Below, in pieces: positions 34,552 to 45,700 of a stretch of DNA of 64,000 nt (its first letter is position 1; each line of letters opens with the position of its first letter). The stretch covers positions 620,001 through 684,000 of the forward strand of contig CM062387.1 of the NCBI GenBank assembly GCA_031310005.1. The letters are read 5' to 3'. This stretch comes from Dactylellina haptotyla. Lineage: Eukaryota; Ascomycota; Orbiliomycetes; Orbiliales; Orbiliaceae. A model generated the notes under the pieces. It was given only the letters and a program-made list of their open reading frames with translations, ran no database searches and had not been told where the DNA came from. A program made the position numbers and the translations under genes.

Positions 34552-36089
34552 ATGAGACCGCAGGTTGGACAGCGATATCGCCCGTTACATCGATGGAATC
34601 TAATTCGCCTCGGTAGTGTACGGATGTTTACTCTAGAACAGATTGACTTTGACGCTCTCCTCGTTGAAGAAACAGTAAGTTTTTCCTTTATATATCAATT
34701 CGCCAAAATTGTGTAACTAGCTAACCGTATCGGGGTAGGAAGCGAAAGCTCAAGTATGGAAGCTGGGATGCTTCGATACGTTGGAATATATTCCTGCAGT
34801 ATGTACAACAGGTATCCTAGAACCATTTACTGAAACCTATCGACTGAATTTATTTTTTAACCACCAGATCTCAGACCGCGCGCCCTTCCCATTCATGACA
34901 AAAGACTCAATCAGAGAACTTTTTCACCTGCTCAGACACCCGGAGCAAGATGACCTATCAATGTGAGTATCACACCATAAACACCGGATTTCCCCCATAT
35001 TACACCATGTTCCACACACACACAAACACACACCCTATATGTCAATCACTATTATTATATGTATAAAAAAAACTCCTTTTTTTCTCAAACACCCGCGCGG
35101 ATACGTTCGTTTCTCCTGGACGAAAACCCGGTTAGAATTAACCTGTTAACACCTCGTGTCCCCACCGGACGCCCTATATCAGGATCCACTTATTGTCATC
35201 AATCGCGAAACCCACCACATCAATCGAACAGGGTCACCCCTGCGACTCCACCTTGCTCCGCTTCCCAGCTGAGCTCATCCACCATATCCTCGACTACCTC
35301 AACGACCGCGATGCGCTCTCCCTCGCCCTGACGAACAGACACCTCTTCGAGCGTGCTTGCTTTCGGGTCCACGCTATCTTACAGCATCGGATCCCTGGTG
35401 CGTGGGTCGGTAGGCGGATCGCGGTCGTGGGCGAGCAGGCTTACGCGCCTGTTTCTGCGAGTTACGAGCCGCAGATTAATAATTATCTGACACGGTTGGT
35501 CGTGCCGGTGAAGACTATTGCGTATGATGATATACTCGAGGAAGTTTTCAAACGGTTTTCGAGTAGAGAACCTGCTACTATTATTACTACTACTACTATT
35601 GGCCGGCAGGCGGTAGCGGGTTCTGAGAGGAGAGAGATAAGTGATATGGTACGGTTGGAAGAGTACCCGCGGTGTATAAGGCGGATGATCAACTTTCTAG
35701 ACTCCTACGGCTGTCGAACAGATGGAAGAGGGGGGAGGGGAGAGTTGGGGTATAATACTAATGGCAAGTCGTATGTGATTCGGAATCTGTCGAAGGGGAG
35801 GTATATACGCTGCCACGGGGCGGAGAAGTTTAGGCACTATCTGCGGCATGTTCGCGGTGTAAAACCTAGCTTGAAGGGCACTGATATTATGGCGTTTACT
35901 GTGGAAGAAGCGGCGATTTGCGCTTTTGCGATGCAAGTTATGTGGGGTGGGGAGGGGAAAGAAGGGCCCTGGGCGTGTGATACGTTCGATATCGTGGAGG
36001 AGGTGGGGTTTGATGAAGGTGCCGGGGAGTGGGTAGATGTTACGGCGGAGGTTATGGAGGATGCTATCAATCATATCAGACGGAGTTAG
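34552..36089 (+). CDS. F-box protein, 417 aa
   Basis: Three exons: 34552..34674, 34739..34962 and 35183..36089. The second intron is 220 nt, long for this window, but the phases match and the acceptor is TATATCAG. The F-box is at residues ~139-178: LLRFPAELIHHILDYLNDRD then LSLALTNRHLF. The C-terminal half shares YVIRN (here followed by LSKGRYIRC) and DTFDIVEE with acidic residues and WVDVTAE with the F-box gene at 28088, so the pair look like paralogs. The ~135-residue N-terminal part (DFDALLVEET, RELFHLLRHPEQDD) has no known domain. If the long intron is wrong, the F-box part could be a separate gene starting near 35193. Confidence 0.72.
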
Positions 36090-36353
36090 TTTTTTTCCAG
36101 ATGATTTTTACGAGGTCATGATGATGCTGTTTTTTCCGTTTTTTCCGTTTTTTCTTTTTTTCACGTTTTCTAGCGGTGGAATGGTGGGTGGGGTTTGGTG
36201 TATCAATAATGGACCGTATGTCCTATCCTTTTATTTAATATCATACAATAATGATCTATCTACCTCCCAAGCCAAACTGTAGCTGGTATAACAACAGCCT
36301 TTTGATTATATATTGCATGTAGACTTCAACATGCCGAAGAAATCTCGGAAGCT

Positions 36354-36998
36354 TTAATCGAAATCCCGAGGATCGGGTGGGTGCGGGTCGTACATTTTCG
36401 ACCGCCCCAGACCGCCCCAAGTATTCTCCCACGCCATCTCACACAACCTCTCTACCTTCCCGACCATTGTCGGCTCTTTCATCCTGCGGGCTCGCATCCT
36501 TCTCTTAAGGCAGCCAACGCAGTCAGCGCCGATTGGGCATAAACCGTACTTTGTGGCGAGAACATCGAGCTTCGCGAGCTTCTCGGCCTCTTCATTAGTT
36601 TTGGGGGAGGCGCAGTGATAGACCGTGTACCACTCGTGGATAAATGCCACTTCGTAAAGAATGCCTAGGAAGGCCGCGCTCACCTTCTTGCGGTGGCCGT
36701 GATCCTCCATCAAATGAATCGTTTGGTCAAGAAGGCGTTCAAAATCGTGAATTCCCTCAAGGTTAAGGGCGACTTTTGCCCTTGCGGTTTCACAAATTTG
36801 TGACATGAGACTGTCAAGCCGTAGGGCGTTAGCGGCTTGGTAGACGTCGTAGATATCGTCTACGTCAAACTCGCCGGTTTGACGGGCCATCTCGACCGCT
36901 TCGGTGTCGAGGGCGGGAATATCCGATGGACATTCCTCGCTTGCTGGGCCCGTTACCGCACCTCCTTGTGGGAGCCCGCAGGGACGTAAACGAAGCAT
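36354..36998 (-). CDS. Truncated BTB-like protein, 214 aa
   Basis: Single coding exon; the ATG at 36998 is fixed by an in-frame stop just upstream in the spliced leader. Residues ~35-70 (FDVDDIYDVYQAANALRLDS) look like the last helices of a BTB domain, but the first strands and helices normally found before them are missing. A helical region follows (HDFERLLDQTIHLMEDHGHR, FLGILYEVAFIHEWYTVY), then a Cys pair (CPIGADCVGC) in a basic stretch. BTB proteins often act as Cul3 adaptors or dimerise. A similar helical region follows the BTB part of the protein at 38445, so the two are probably related. Confidence 0.68.
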   Translation of the reverse strand: MLRLRPCGLPQGGAVTGPASEECPSDIPALDTEAVEMARQTGEFDVDDIYDVYQAANALRLDSLMSQICETARAKVALNLEGIHDFERLLDQTIHLMEDHGHRKKVSAAFLGILYEVAFIHEWYTVYHCASPKTNEEAEKLAKLDVLATKYGLCPIGADCVGCLKRRMRARRMKEPTMVGKVERLCEMAWENTWGGLGRSKMYDPHPPDPRDFD

Positions 36999-36999
36999 T

Positions 37000-37068
37000 C
37001 TGTATATAAATCGTTTTTTAGTAACGAGGTTGTGGATCGAGGAAAGAGATACTTAGTTAAGTGCTTAC
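37000..37068 (-). other. Intron in the 5' leader of the BTB-like gene
   Basis: GTAAGCAC donor at 37068 and TATATACAG acceptor at 37000 lie just before the ATG at 36998. The upstream leader reads a stop codon in frame with the ATG, so the intron is untranslated. Confidence 0.55.
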
Positions 37069-37483
37069 CTTGTTTACCGCAAAGGGTGATCGTTTGTTCT
37101 TATGTGAAGATGTCACGCAGTACCAGATATAGGAAGAAAATTAGCTGCCGGAACCAAAAGAGGAAATGTATTAATTTGACTTTTTATATTCGCGAATTTC
37201 AGTAGGGGAGAAACTGTGATACCAGGGAAAATATATATGCTCTGATGATGATTGACTTGTTGCGGTGAGAGTGTGTGAAGAGGAGAGAAGAAGAGGTGGG
37301 CGAGTTGCGTGTAAATAATATTCGAAGGGGTACTACGAGGGAATCTCATGAAGCCAGTCGAGTTATGCGAGTCACGGACCACTCGACTAAGATTGCCTCA
37401 GCTATAAACCTCCTATGGACCGTTCTTAGAGTGAATACGATATATACACAACGTAGGCTACCGTAAATCTACGATATCATCGT
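37069..37483. other. Intergenic, 0.4 kb
   Basis: Promoter side of the truncated BTB-like gene and 3' flank of the 152-aa frame; no gene seen. Confidence 0.45.
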
Positions 37484-37942
37484 CTATTTTCTCTCCATCA
37501 TTGCCGTCTCGATTATAGTTCTCAAAATCGTATTCTTCACAATCGCCTTCCCTGTGGTCTCCATCATGACCATCTTCGTCGGTGTTGTTTTTTTTTCAGA
37601 ATCATTGCCATCCAGGTTACCAATATGTACCCCTGCCATTGCCAATCCGAGCTTTCGGAAAGTATCATTCACCTCTGGGTCTACCCTGGTATTCATACCC
37701 CACCTTAACGCGAGATCGCAAGCAGTGAAAGACTCTCCTATGGTGACATGTAGTGATGAGATATCCCTCGCGGGATCTTCTTCCTCTGGTGGCGTAAGGG
37801 GTTGTATATCCCTTGGCCGTCGCCTGGGCGGCTGAGATATTGAGTTCTCATATGGTGAATTACATTGAAATGGGGTCTCCGGGATTTCTAGGCTTTCTGT
37901 CGCTTGGTCTTTTGGAGTACTTATTTCTGGTGTATCTGTCAT
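37484..37942 (-). CDS. Hypothetical protein, 152 aa
   Basis: Single exon with an ATG start. The first ~65 residues are Pro/Ser/Glu-rich and probably disordered (ETPFQCNSPYENS, PPRRRPRDIQPLTPPEEED). The middle is more ordered (SSLHVTIGESFTACDLALRW). The end is rich in Thr, Lys and Met and looks atypical. No family recognised. It lies between the two BTB-like genes, on the same strand as the truncated one, and could be a remnant of a related gene. Support is the ATG, the open frame and its position in a gap. Confidence 0.42.
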   Translation of the reverse strand: MTDTPEISTPKDQATESLEIPETPFQCNSPYENSISQPPRRRPRDIQPLTPPEEEDPARDISSLHVTIGESFTACDLALRWGMNTRVDPEVNDTFRKLGLAMAGVHIGNLDGNDSEKKTTPTKMVMMETTGKAIVKNTILRTIIETAMMERK

Positions 37943-38444
37943 TTTTATAAGGTCTAATGATATCGAGCACGGTTCTGAAACAAAGACCTCGAACAGCTGT
38001 ATAGTAATAAATTATATGCCCCAAGAATTCACCAGGACTACGAAGGAAGAAAATTTAACGGTATTAAAAAAATCTACTTGTCGAGAATTTTTCACAAACA
38101 ATTTTCAGGTCCACGGATAGCATAAAAATTGTTTCAAAACTTCATCATATCTAACGAGATACGCATTCTCACCACAACCCCGAGCTGTTGCTGGGTAGAT
38201 TCTGAAATTAATAAACCGAGTTTGTCTCTTTCAAACAATTTATTAGAAGAACTAAGCTACACCGACAAGTCAAACTCGCCATTCTTGCAAGAGAGGAACC
38301 TTTTTTTGATCTAGACAACAGATTCAATTGCTCAACCGCAACTCAGTTGGCACCCAATATCGGAAGGGGCAAGGCTTTTGAAAACGCAAGCTATCATTTT
38401 TATCACCAAATAAGGACAAGAGCCCTGCCGATATAATTCCATCA
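37943..38444. other. Intergenic, 0.5 kb, divergent promoters
   Basis: AT-rich stretch between the hypothetical 152-aa frame and the BTB membrane protein; nothing recognised. Confidence 0.45.
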
Positions 38445-39794
38445 ATGCGATTATCTACAGCAATGAGAGCACACGCCAAAGTGAGGTTCAAGGAACCGAG
38501 TCGTGAAAAACCGGAGGTTGAGACAGATTCAGAATCGCCGGCTGGACCATCACGCCCAGACTCTCCTCCATCCACCAGACCCGAAAGAGCGTTCACCAGA
38601 GTAAAACTTCTCATTGGCCCCAACCGCACCGAGTTTGACGTCGAAGCGGACTTGCTGGATGAATATTCCGCTGTATTTTGGGAACACTCAGAGAGACGAC
38701 AATTCACATTTCCAGAACTATCTCCTAAGGCAGTACGAATCGCTCTAGCGGCTCTGAGTGGCTACTATTCCGGACACGGTAACTACGGCTCGCTCGATCT
38801 AGAAGCCCTGCACAACTGCTTCGACATATACCATTGCGCTCACGAGTGGCGAGTTCCAATCTTGAAACGGTACATCTACAGTACTCTCAGTGCACACCAT
38901 CTCCTCAGCCATATGACAGACTACCAGCGTTTCTTGGACCAACTCTACCAGCTCCTGGGCAAATATTATGATGATAAGATTGCTGGACAGGCAATCGCCA
39001 TTTGTCTTGATAATATCAGAGCCCAACATGACAAATTCAATCCGGCGCTTCTTCCGTTCAGAACACAGCCGTATGGGAACGACATGGACATGAAAAGTAT
39101 CCGGTACGATCAACTTATGACAGAGATAAACAGAGTCAAAGGGGAATGCGACTGCCGCTTTTGCCAGGACCAAAGAAAACGAGCATCAAATAGGCAAGAT
39201 CGAGCAATTTGGGCATCGTCAAACGTCGTAAGATTCGAAGTTGGCAGGGTCTTGAGCTTGATCTGCAAGACAACCAGTTTCCTTATGAAGATGTTCTCAA
39301 TGCAGATGCTAATTGTTCTCGCGATGGCTTTCTTATTGATGGGATCTGAAATCTTTTTCGACGGTATTGCGGATACTCTCAACATTATTGTCGCCGTCTA
39401 CATCTACATGGGTGTGTTGTTGGTTGGTGCGGTATTCTCGGGATATTTATATATTATATCCAGGTGTGTTATGAGGATTTTAGAACGGCGGAACAGCTAT
39501 CTTGCTCGTCTTTGGTTGAAAGTGATCTCGTTTCCGATTTCCAGAAGACAGTTTTGGAAAGTATTCTGGTTGACCATCTTCGCGGTTTGGTCGGTATATT
39601 TCTTGGTCTCCAGTGACTTGCTACTTCCCCTACGTATGAAGTATTCTCAAATCACTTGGCCGCAATTGCCTACCTTTAAGAGCAGCGATATTTTGGGTCT
39701 GATCAAACGCTTCTCAGAGACTTTCCTATCATCATTCAAGCTCAAGTCATTCAAAGTAAAAACACTTTGGGGGGCTAAGAAAACTTGGTTTTAA
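38445..39794 (+). CDS. BTB-like domain fused to three membrane helices, 449 aa
   Basis: Single exon. A disordered, Pro/Ser-rich N-terminus leads to a BTB-like domain at residues ~50-140: VKLLIGPNRTEFDVEADLL, AVFWEHSERRQFTFPELSP, then the helix NCFDIYHCAHEWRVPILKRY. A helical region follows with a C-x-C-x2-C patch (GECDCRFC). From about residue 275 there are three hydrophobic helices: MQMLIVLAMAFLLMGSEIFF, IIVAVYIYMGVLLVGAVFSG and FWLTIFAVWSVYFLVSSDLL. So it is probably anchored in a membrane with the BTB domain in the cytosol. BTB domains rarely come with membrane anchors. A Cul3 adaptor placed at a membrane is one idea, but it is inference. The tail after the last helix is basic. Confidence 0.8.
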   Translation: MRLSTAMRAHAKVRFKEPSREKPEVETDSESPAGPSRPDSPPSTRPERAFTRVKLLIGPNRTEFDVEADLLDEYSAVFWEHSERRQFTFPELSPKAVRIALAALSGYYSGHGNYGSLDLEALHNCFDIYHCAHEWRVPILKRYIYSTLSAHHLLSHMTDYQRFLDQLYQLLGKYYDDKIAGQAIAICLDNIRAQHDKFNPALLPFRTQPYGNDMDMKSIRYDQLMTEINRVKGECDCRFCQDQRKRASNRQDRAIWASSNVVRFEVGRVLSLICKTTSFLMKMFSMQMLIVLAMAFLLMGSEIFFDGIADTLNIIVAVYIYMGVLLVGAVFSGYLYIISRCVMRILERRNSYLARLWLKVISFPISRRQFWKVFWLTIFAVWSVYFLVSSDLLLPLRMKYSQITWPQLPTFKSSDILGLIKRFSETFLSSFKLKSFKVKTLWGAKKTWF

Positions 39795-39918
39795 GTGGTA
39801 CGAGGATGCATTTATTTATAAAACAGCGAAACTATTAGATAGTCTCAATCAAATGTAATTTAAATACAAAAGACAGAAATTAAAGACATTTTGATATCAA
39901 CCTTCATAATAAATCCAT

Positions 39919-40935
39919 TCATCCGTGGAAATACTTAGAAGCAACCCCCTGGATAACGCCCCACCCGGCATCAATCGCCTTCACAACATCCTCCGGCAGC
40001 GGCCCCTTCTCAACATCATCCAAGTTACTCTCCAAATGATTGATACTACTCGCCCCAAGAATGATCGCATCCCCCAAATCCTTCTTCAACACTGAATGAT
40101 GCACCAACCATCTAAGCGCAACCTCTGCCAAGGTCAACCCGTTTTTCTCCGCCACAGGACGAACAAGATCCAGTGCATCGAAAAACTTGTCATTCCAATA
40201 CCGCACCCTCGCAGCCTTACCCAGAAACTTCTTCTCGTCAAACCTTGAACCAGCTTCTATCTCAGAATTCGTGGTCTCCCTGCTATGTTTCCCCGTGAGA
40301 AGACCACCTGCCAGTGGGTTGAAGATGTATATCGATAACCCGTACTTTCGCAAACACGGAATGAGCTCCTGCTCTACGCTTCTCCCGAAGCAGTTGTAAA
40401 CTCCCTGGTAAACACTGGGCTTCACCCATCCGTTCTTATCGCAGATATCACAGATTCGTGCGACCTCCCAGGCGGCGTAGTTACTGATTCCGAAGCGTTT
40501 GAAATATCCTTCCTGGTACAACTCATTCACTTCTTGTAAGGTTTCTTCGAACTCCACAGTCCGATCTGGTGCGTGGAGGTAAAACATTTCGATTTTATCC
40601 GCCCCGAGGGCTTTCAAACTATCGAGTAGTCCACGGCGGACGTTTCCCTTGTGATGATTATATTTTAGGTGGTCCGGGATTAGTATTGGCATGTTGGCTG
40701 TGGGGAAGAGCTTCGTTTCCATGATTAGGCCGCGGGATTGCCAGTTTATTGCGGCTAGGTACTCTTCGCTTGTTCCGTTGCCGTAGATGCGTGCTGTATC
40801 TATTTCTTTGTAGCCGCGGGTGGTGAAGCGGTCGACGATTTTGCCGACGTCGTCGATAGAATAGACGCGGGCTGTTTCGGTGCCTTCTTGGCCGAACCCC
40901 ATGGCACCGAGGACGATGTTCATTTGGGAGGGCAT
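39919..40935 (-). CDS. Aldo-keto reductase, AKR7 (aflatoxin aldehyde reductase-like), 338 aa
   Basis: Single exon. All four catalytic residues of the aldo-keto reductase barrel are present: Asp46 in EIDTAR, Tyr51 in IYGNG, Lys75 in METKL and His121 in FYLHAPD. Further family motifs are LGAMGFG at the N-terminus, GISNYAAWEV, and the NADPH-binding IILGASSINHLESNL near the end. The overall pattern fits the AKR7 group, which reduces dialdehydes and other reactive aldehydes in the cytosol with NADPH. The ATG at 40935 was chosen; the open frame extends ten codons upstream but has no ATG there. Length is normal for the family. Confidence 0.93.
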   Translation of the reverse strand: MPSQMNIVLGAMGFGQEGTETARVYSIDDVGKIVDRFTTRGYKEIDTARIYGNGTSEEYLAAINWQSRGLIMETKLFPTANMPILIPDHLKYNHHKGNVRRGLLDSLKALGADKIEMFYLHAPDRTVEFEETLQEVNELYQEGYFKRFGISNYAAWEVARICDICDKNGWVKPSVYQGVYNCFGRSVEQELIPCLRKYGLSIYIFNPLAGGLLTGKHSRETTNSEIEAGSRFDEKKFLGKAARVRYWNDKFFDALDLVRPVAEKNGLTLAEVALRWLVHHSVLKKDLGDAIILGASSINHLESNLDDVEKGPLPEDVVKAIDAGWGVIQGVASKYFHG

Positions 40936-41805
40936 ATTGATAAATTTTGAGACTTTAGAACACAATTCCTGAAACTAAGACACACTAGTTCGGTTGAAAA
41001 TTAAACTCGAGTCTTTGTCCCGATTGTTGCTTAATTTCGGTAGTTTGAAAAAGGACCTGCTGGCTTTCGATTGCGATTCAACGGCATTATTTATATCCCA
41101 GATGCCAGGAATATAGATTCCAATTAACCAGATACTGCCCCGTTCAATTTCGAATATCAGTACGGAGACACTGACCGTCTCACGCTAGGTCCAGCACTTC
41201 CACTTGCGAACTGTCCCTACATTACGTATACCAAAACAATAGTAAAACGGACTCCCCGGATATGCGAATTAAAAGCACTTCGGAACCAAATCTTGCCGTG
41301 TCACCGACGTTCCCTTAGGGTTTTGTACGACAAAGGTCTTAGGGGATAATACTATTCCTTAACTCCAAACTCCGTCGTGTCCTCGTGTTGCAATGTTGAA
41401 AGCAGAACAAGCCTTCTCGAGTAATTTCCCGTATTAGCATTCGTTTAAACAAGCGAACGGCCTAAACTGGCGTTCGGGCCCTAAATGAGAGTAATTGCCC
41501 CGAATTTACTTCTTTCATATCCATGCTGCCCATACGCAAATAGCAGACGTTGACTTACTAAGTTAGTTGAAGAGGTGTTCAAAATACAACACCTAGTTGT
41601 GTTGCTCACGATATTCGATGTCTTTCACGCTTGTTTTATCGCACGTCAATCTTCAATATTTAATTTCATATCAAAGAGCAGCAGTACACCAAAAAACACC
41701 CCACAACTCTCACAGAGAGAATAGCATATTGTAGATTCCACCGTAGCCCACTAAATCCATCATGAAGCACACTTTCACTCCCCCAGCCCAACGAAACAGT
41801 AACTA
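40936..41805. other. Intergenic, 0.9 kb, divergent promoters
   Basis: Between the reductase (minus) and the next plus-strand gene. No gene seen; the part near 41700 is CA-rich leader-like sequence. Confidence 0.5.
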
Positions 41806-42393
41806 ATGGATCCCACCCTCTCCATCTACCAAGCACTCACGCTCGCCTCTCCACCGGCAGCAATACACATGGCGCGACCCACTAGTCCCCTCGCAGACCG
41901 GGACTCGGCTCCAAATCCCACTCCGGCTCCGAAGTCCCCAACCACCAGCCAAAACGAAGCATCAAGCAGCAGCACAATTACAAACATAAACACGGACGGG
42001 AATACCGCGCGCGAAAGAACACCGAGCCCGACAGCGCTATCATGCTATATCGCCCGTCAGATATTCTACGCGGACGCTATAACCGTGCAGACTGTATTTG
42101 CAGATAACCTCGAAGAAGGTATCAATCCTTACCGCTTGATTCAAACCCTATAGAACTGTATGTAATGAGGTATATGTATTCGTATAGACGTCCTCGACGA
42201 ACTCGTCTTCCGAATATTCTCCACCACGCTACTCTCGCATCTACTCAATAAGATTGAACGCTACCGTGGATTATCTACCGGTAGTTGCGTATTTTTCCAC
42301 CACGGGAGGGTTGTAAGTCGTGGGGCGCACGTGCCGTCTGGTATGGTCAGTATTCTACTTATTTTACAAATTTACTACCTTCTACGGATATAA
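41806..42393 (+). CDS. Hypothetical protein, uncertain 3' end, about 172 aa
   Basis: Modelled as two exons, 41806..42118 and 42188..42393. The N-terminal ~80 residues are Pro/Ser/Thr-rich and disordered (HMARPTSPLADRDS, PAPKSPTTSQNEASSSS). A helical part follows (CYIARQIFYADAITVQTVFA, then DVLDELVFRIFSTTLLSHLL). The join at 42118/42188 is well supported by frame and splice sites. Beyond 42280 three different frames stay open: read-through to TAA at 42393, splicing from GTAGTT at 42281, or another frame to 42479. I cannot tell which is used. No family recognised. Confidence 0.4.
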
Positions 42394-42743
42394 GCTCGTT
42401 TGAATATAATGAAGTTGGACTGATTTGGATGCTGGGTGAAGTACTTCCACTGCTGTCGTACTTTAATCATCAAGCTTGAAGGGCGCGTTCGAGGAGGCGC
42501 CTGCACGGGGAATATGAAGAGGTTTCTGAAAGCGCAGGATTTCAGGAAGGGCATGTTCTATTAGCACGGGCTATTGGATTTCTTTTCTTCTCTTTACATT
42601 GTTAGAATTCCCTGTTACTAGCCTCGTTCGTTACAATTCAATTTGAAGTTAGAAATTAAAAAAGAGAACTCAAAATTCAATATAATTGCTAGCTCTAATA
42701 CAAGGGTATATTCCAATACATCATTAATCTGGAAAATAATCGT

Positions 42744-45700
42744 TTACTTCTTCCCCTTCTTCTCCTCAGACTTGCCGCTCCCAAAAATCTTATCCACCCT
42801 CTTCTCCCGATCCCAAACCACCACCCCCGTCTTCTTCTCCTTAAAATACACAACCCGATGCATGGGCACGAACTCCTCATCGGTCATCTCAGTCTTCCAC
42901 AGATGCGCACCGATCTCCAGCACGCCCCTAAACCGATCTTCGTACCCGATAACGTAACTAGCAGCATCGTACTTGCCATCCCATTTAATCCTATTGAACA
43001 CCTCATGCGAAGGCCTCAACTTAGGCGTCGGACCAGTCTTCTGCTGTGTCACCGCTGCAGCCTTCTTCTTATTCTTCTTAGCAGGGCCGAAGAAATCATC
43101 AAACCCGTCTCCTTCATCGCCTTCTCCGAGTAACTGCTCGACCATATCGTTCTCCTCATCGGACTCGCTGTCTTCGTCGGGAATGGTATCGCCTTCTTCA
43201 TCGGCCTCGCCGCCATCCCAGACCATCGTTTTGTCTTCACGGACTACATGCCCAACCTCGGTGGTCATTTCGTTCTGCTTAACGCAGGATACAGAGATCC
43301 AGCTGTCCTTCTCGTCGACTTTGTCTTTATTCCGAACCGCGGACTCGAAGTTCCTCAGCACCGAAGCGAACGCGGCTTCGCCGTTGCGTTTATCCTCTTT
43401 ACTCATTTCGCTATTCGAAACCGGTGCGAGCCCGACGAGATAGAAACCTCTCAACTCGGACTTTTCGTCTTCATCTACTTCTTTAGTCGCCGCCGTGGTA
43501 ATCTCCGCACCATCGTCCGGTTTAACTTCATGAAACCGTCCAGGCCAAACTCTAGCAGTCAGACCCGGCGTATGTTTCCCCAACTCGGCGAGCAACCCCA
43601 CCAGTCGACTTTCAACCCATCCGACCAGCGCCCGTCCGCCCTGTCGATTCGTACCCCAGAACTGTACCTCGACTTTAATATACCTGTTAAACCCGTTCAA
43701 GAAGTCCCCGACAGAAGAGGAGAGACTCCCCACGGAATCGCCAAAGGTACCCGCGACCTCCACGAAACTAGCGTCGACATCAAATTTGGCGACCGCGTGC
43801 TCCAATTCACCGGATAGAGTGCGCAGGGTGTGCGATGTCGCGTTGGCAGCGACGTTAACCGCGGGCGTGGTAATCGTCAAGATCACCATTTTATCCCTCG
43901 CGGCCCGTTGATAGCGCACCACGCGGCCCGTGTTGGGAATTGATACCATCTCGTGGGACCAGTCGAGTTTAGCATAATGCTTGAAGAACACGAGGACGAG
44001 TTGGCTCGCTGTCGCGGAAGGCGGGAGGAGCATTGCGATACGAGCGAGGAGGAGGGTGATGTGTACGCCGCCGAAGAAGCCGAATTTAGAACTATACACG
44101 CCCTTTTTGGCCGCCCAGAGTTTGAGGAAGCGGTATGCGAGGCGGAAGGTGGCGAGGTTGGGCACGTTGTTGAGGATGAAGAGCATGTCGCGGTATGCTT
44201 GGAGTTTCTTGAGCGTGGGGACCGTGAGGTTGAAGAGGGAGCTGTTCATCGGGGCCGAGGGGATGGCGTCCCAGTTTTCTACAATCTTGACGGCGGTGCA
44301 GTATTGGAGGTCTACGCGGATGGAGTCGCCGACTAGGAGGATTAGCATGGGGATTTGGGCGTCTACGTAGCGGACGATTTTGACGGATAGGGCGTCCGAT
44401 GGGGCGAGGGTGCTGTCGTCGGCGGACTTGCCGCGCCATTTCTTGATCCTTTGTTTTGCGACACGCCAAAATAGGCTGGTTGAGATTGTGCCGACGCCGA
44501 GGTAGTCAATATCGGATGTGGGATCGTAGGTGTCAAGACCGAAGCTTCCGACTAGTGTGAGGCGAAGTTGGAAGGTAGATTCCGCGGATTGAGTTTGCGA
44601 GAGGTCGGAGAAGCCTTTCAGGCAGGCTTCGAGAGATTCGAGGGCGCGATGACGAAGAGTGATGTCGGAGGGTGAAGGAAAACACCTGTTCTCGACGAGG
44701 AGATCACGCAGGTCTGAGTCGTTGAGAGAGGTTGCCGGGAGGTCCAGAAGAGGGGCAGCAGCAGCTTGCTTGTCGGTATCAACGAAGGAGAGCTTGGTGT
44801 TCAGAATGTAATGATCGCTGGCCGGATCTTCTGGGTCGCTGTCAGGAGCGACCCGGGCTTCTCGAATGAGAAGATTATCACCGCCTTGCTTTCGCAAATA
44901 GACTCTATCGAATCGCTGCGGTTTGATAGGAACGCTTGAGCCGCTCTGGGCATTCTCAAGAGCAAGAGTATTTGTAGAAGGGTCGAAGGTATTCCCTTCG
45001 AGACCCTCACCGGCAATCAACCAAGCATCAGAGAACTCGCTGGATGAGAAAAGTTTCGGGTATTCCGCACCCGAAGCCTCAGAAATTATTTTATGGGCAA
45101 CGGCGTATTCGACTGTTGCTTCGTTGTGGATATTAGTATCCCCAACGATCAATACGGGGTTTGTGGGATAGTTGGTTTCAAGATAGGATGTGATCTCTTT
45201 GGTGTAGTCCGCCCTATTCTTTACAGCTTCATCCGTGAGATACGCTGGCAGGTGAACATTGGAGACGACCAGCGGATGCCAGGTCTTCTCTGCTTCCTCG
45301 TCGTCCTCCGTTTCTTGAACTGTGTAATAGCCAAGTTGTTGAAACTTGGCTACACAGATACTCCTCTTTTGGACGTTGCTGGTGACTTCTTCCCATGTGA
45401 AAGGAACGGAACTGAGAATTACACAATTCCGTGCGCGAAGGAGCGGCTTTTCGGGCGAATGGGAGATGTACGGATACTTGCGTCGTAACTCCCACGAGTT
45501 GCCCATCATGATGAGGAGGTCATCAGAGACCTCTTGCAGACAGACGATGGTGGAGCTGGTGGAAATAAGTTTCTTGCAGATTTTGTACCACCGTTCATTT
45601 TGCGTCATGATGTCATCGACATCGACGAAGACATTGTAGGATGAGAGCGTGAAGTTCTGGCCGGGCTTCTTTTCAGCCGCCTGGTCAACCTCCACGGGCT

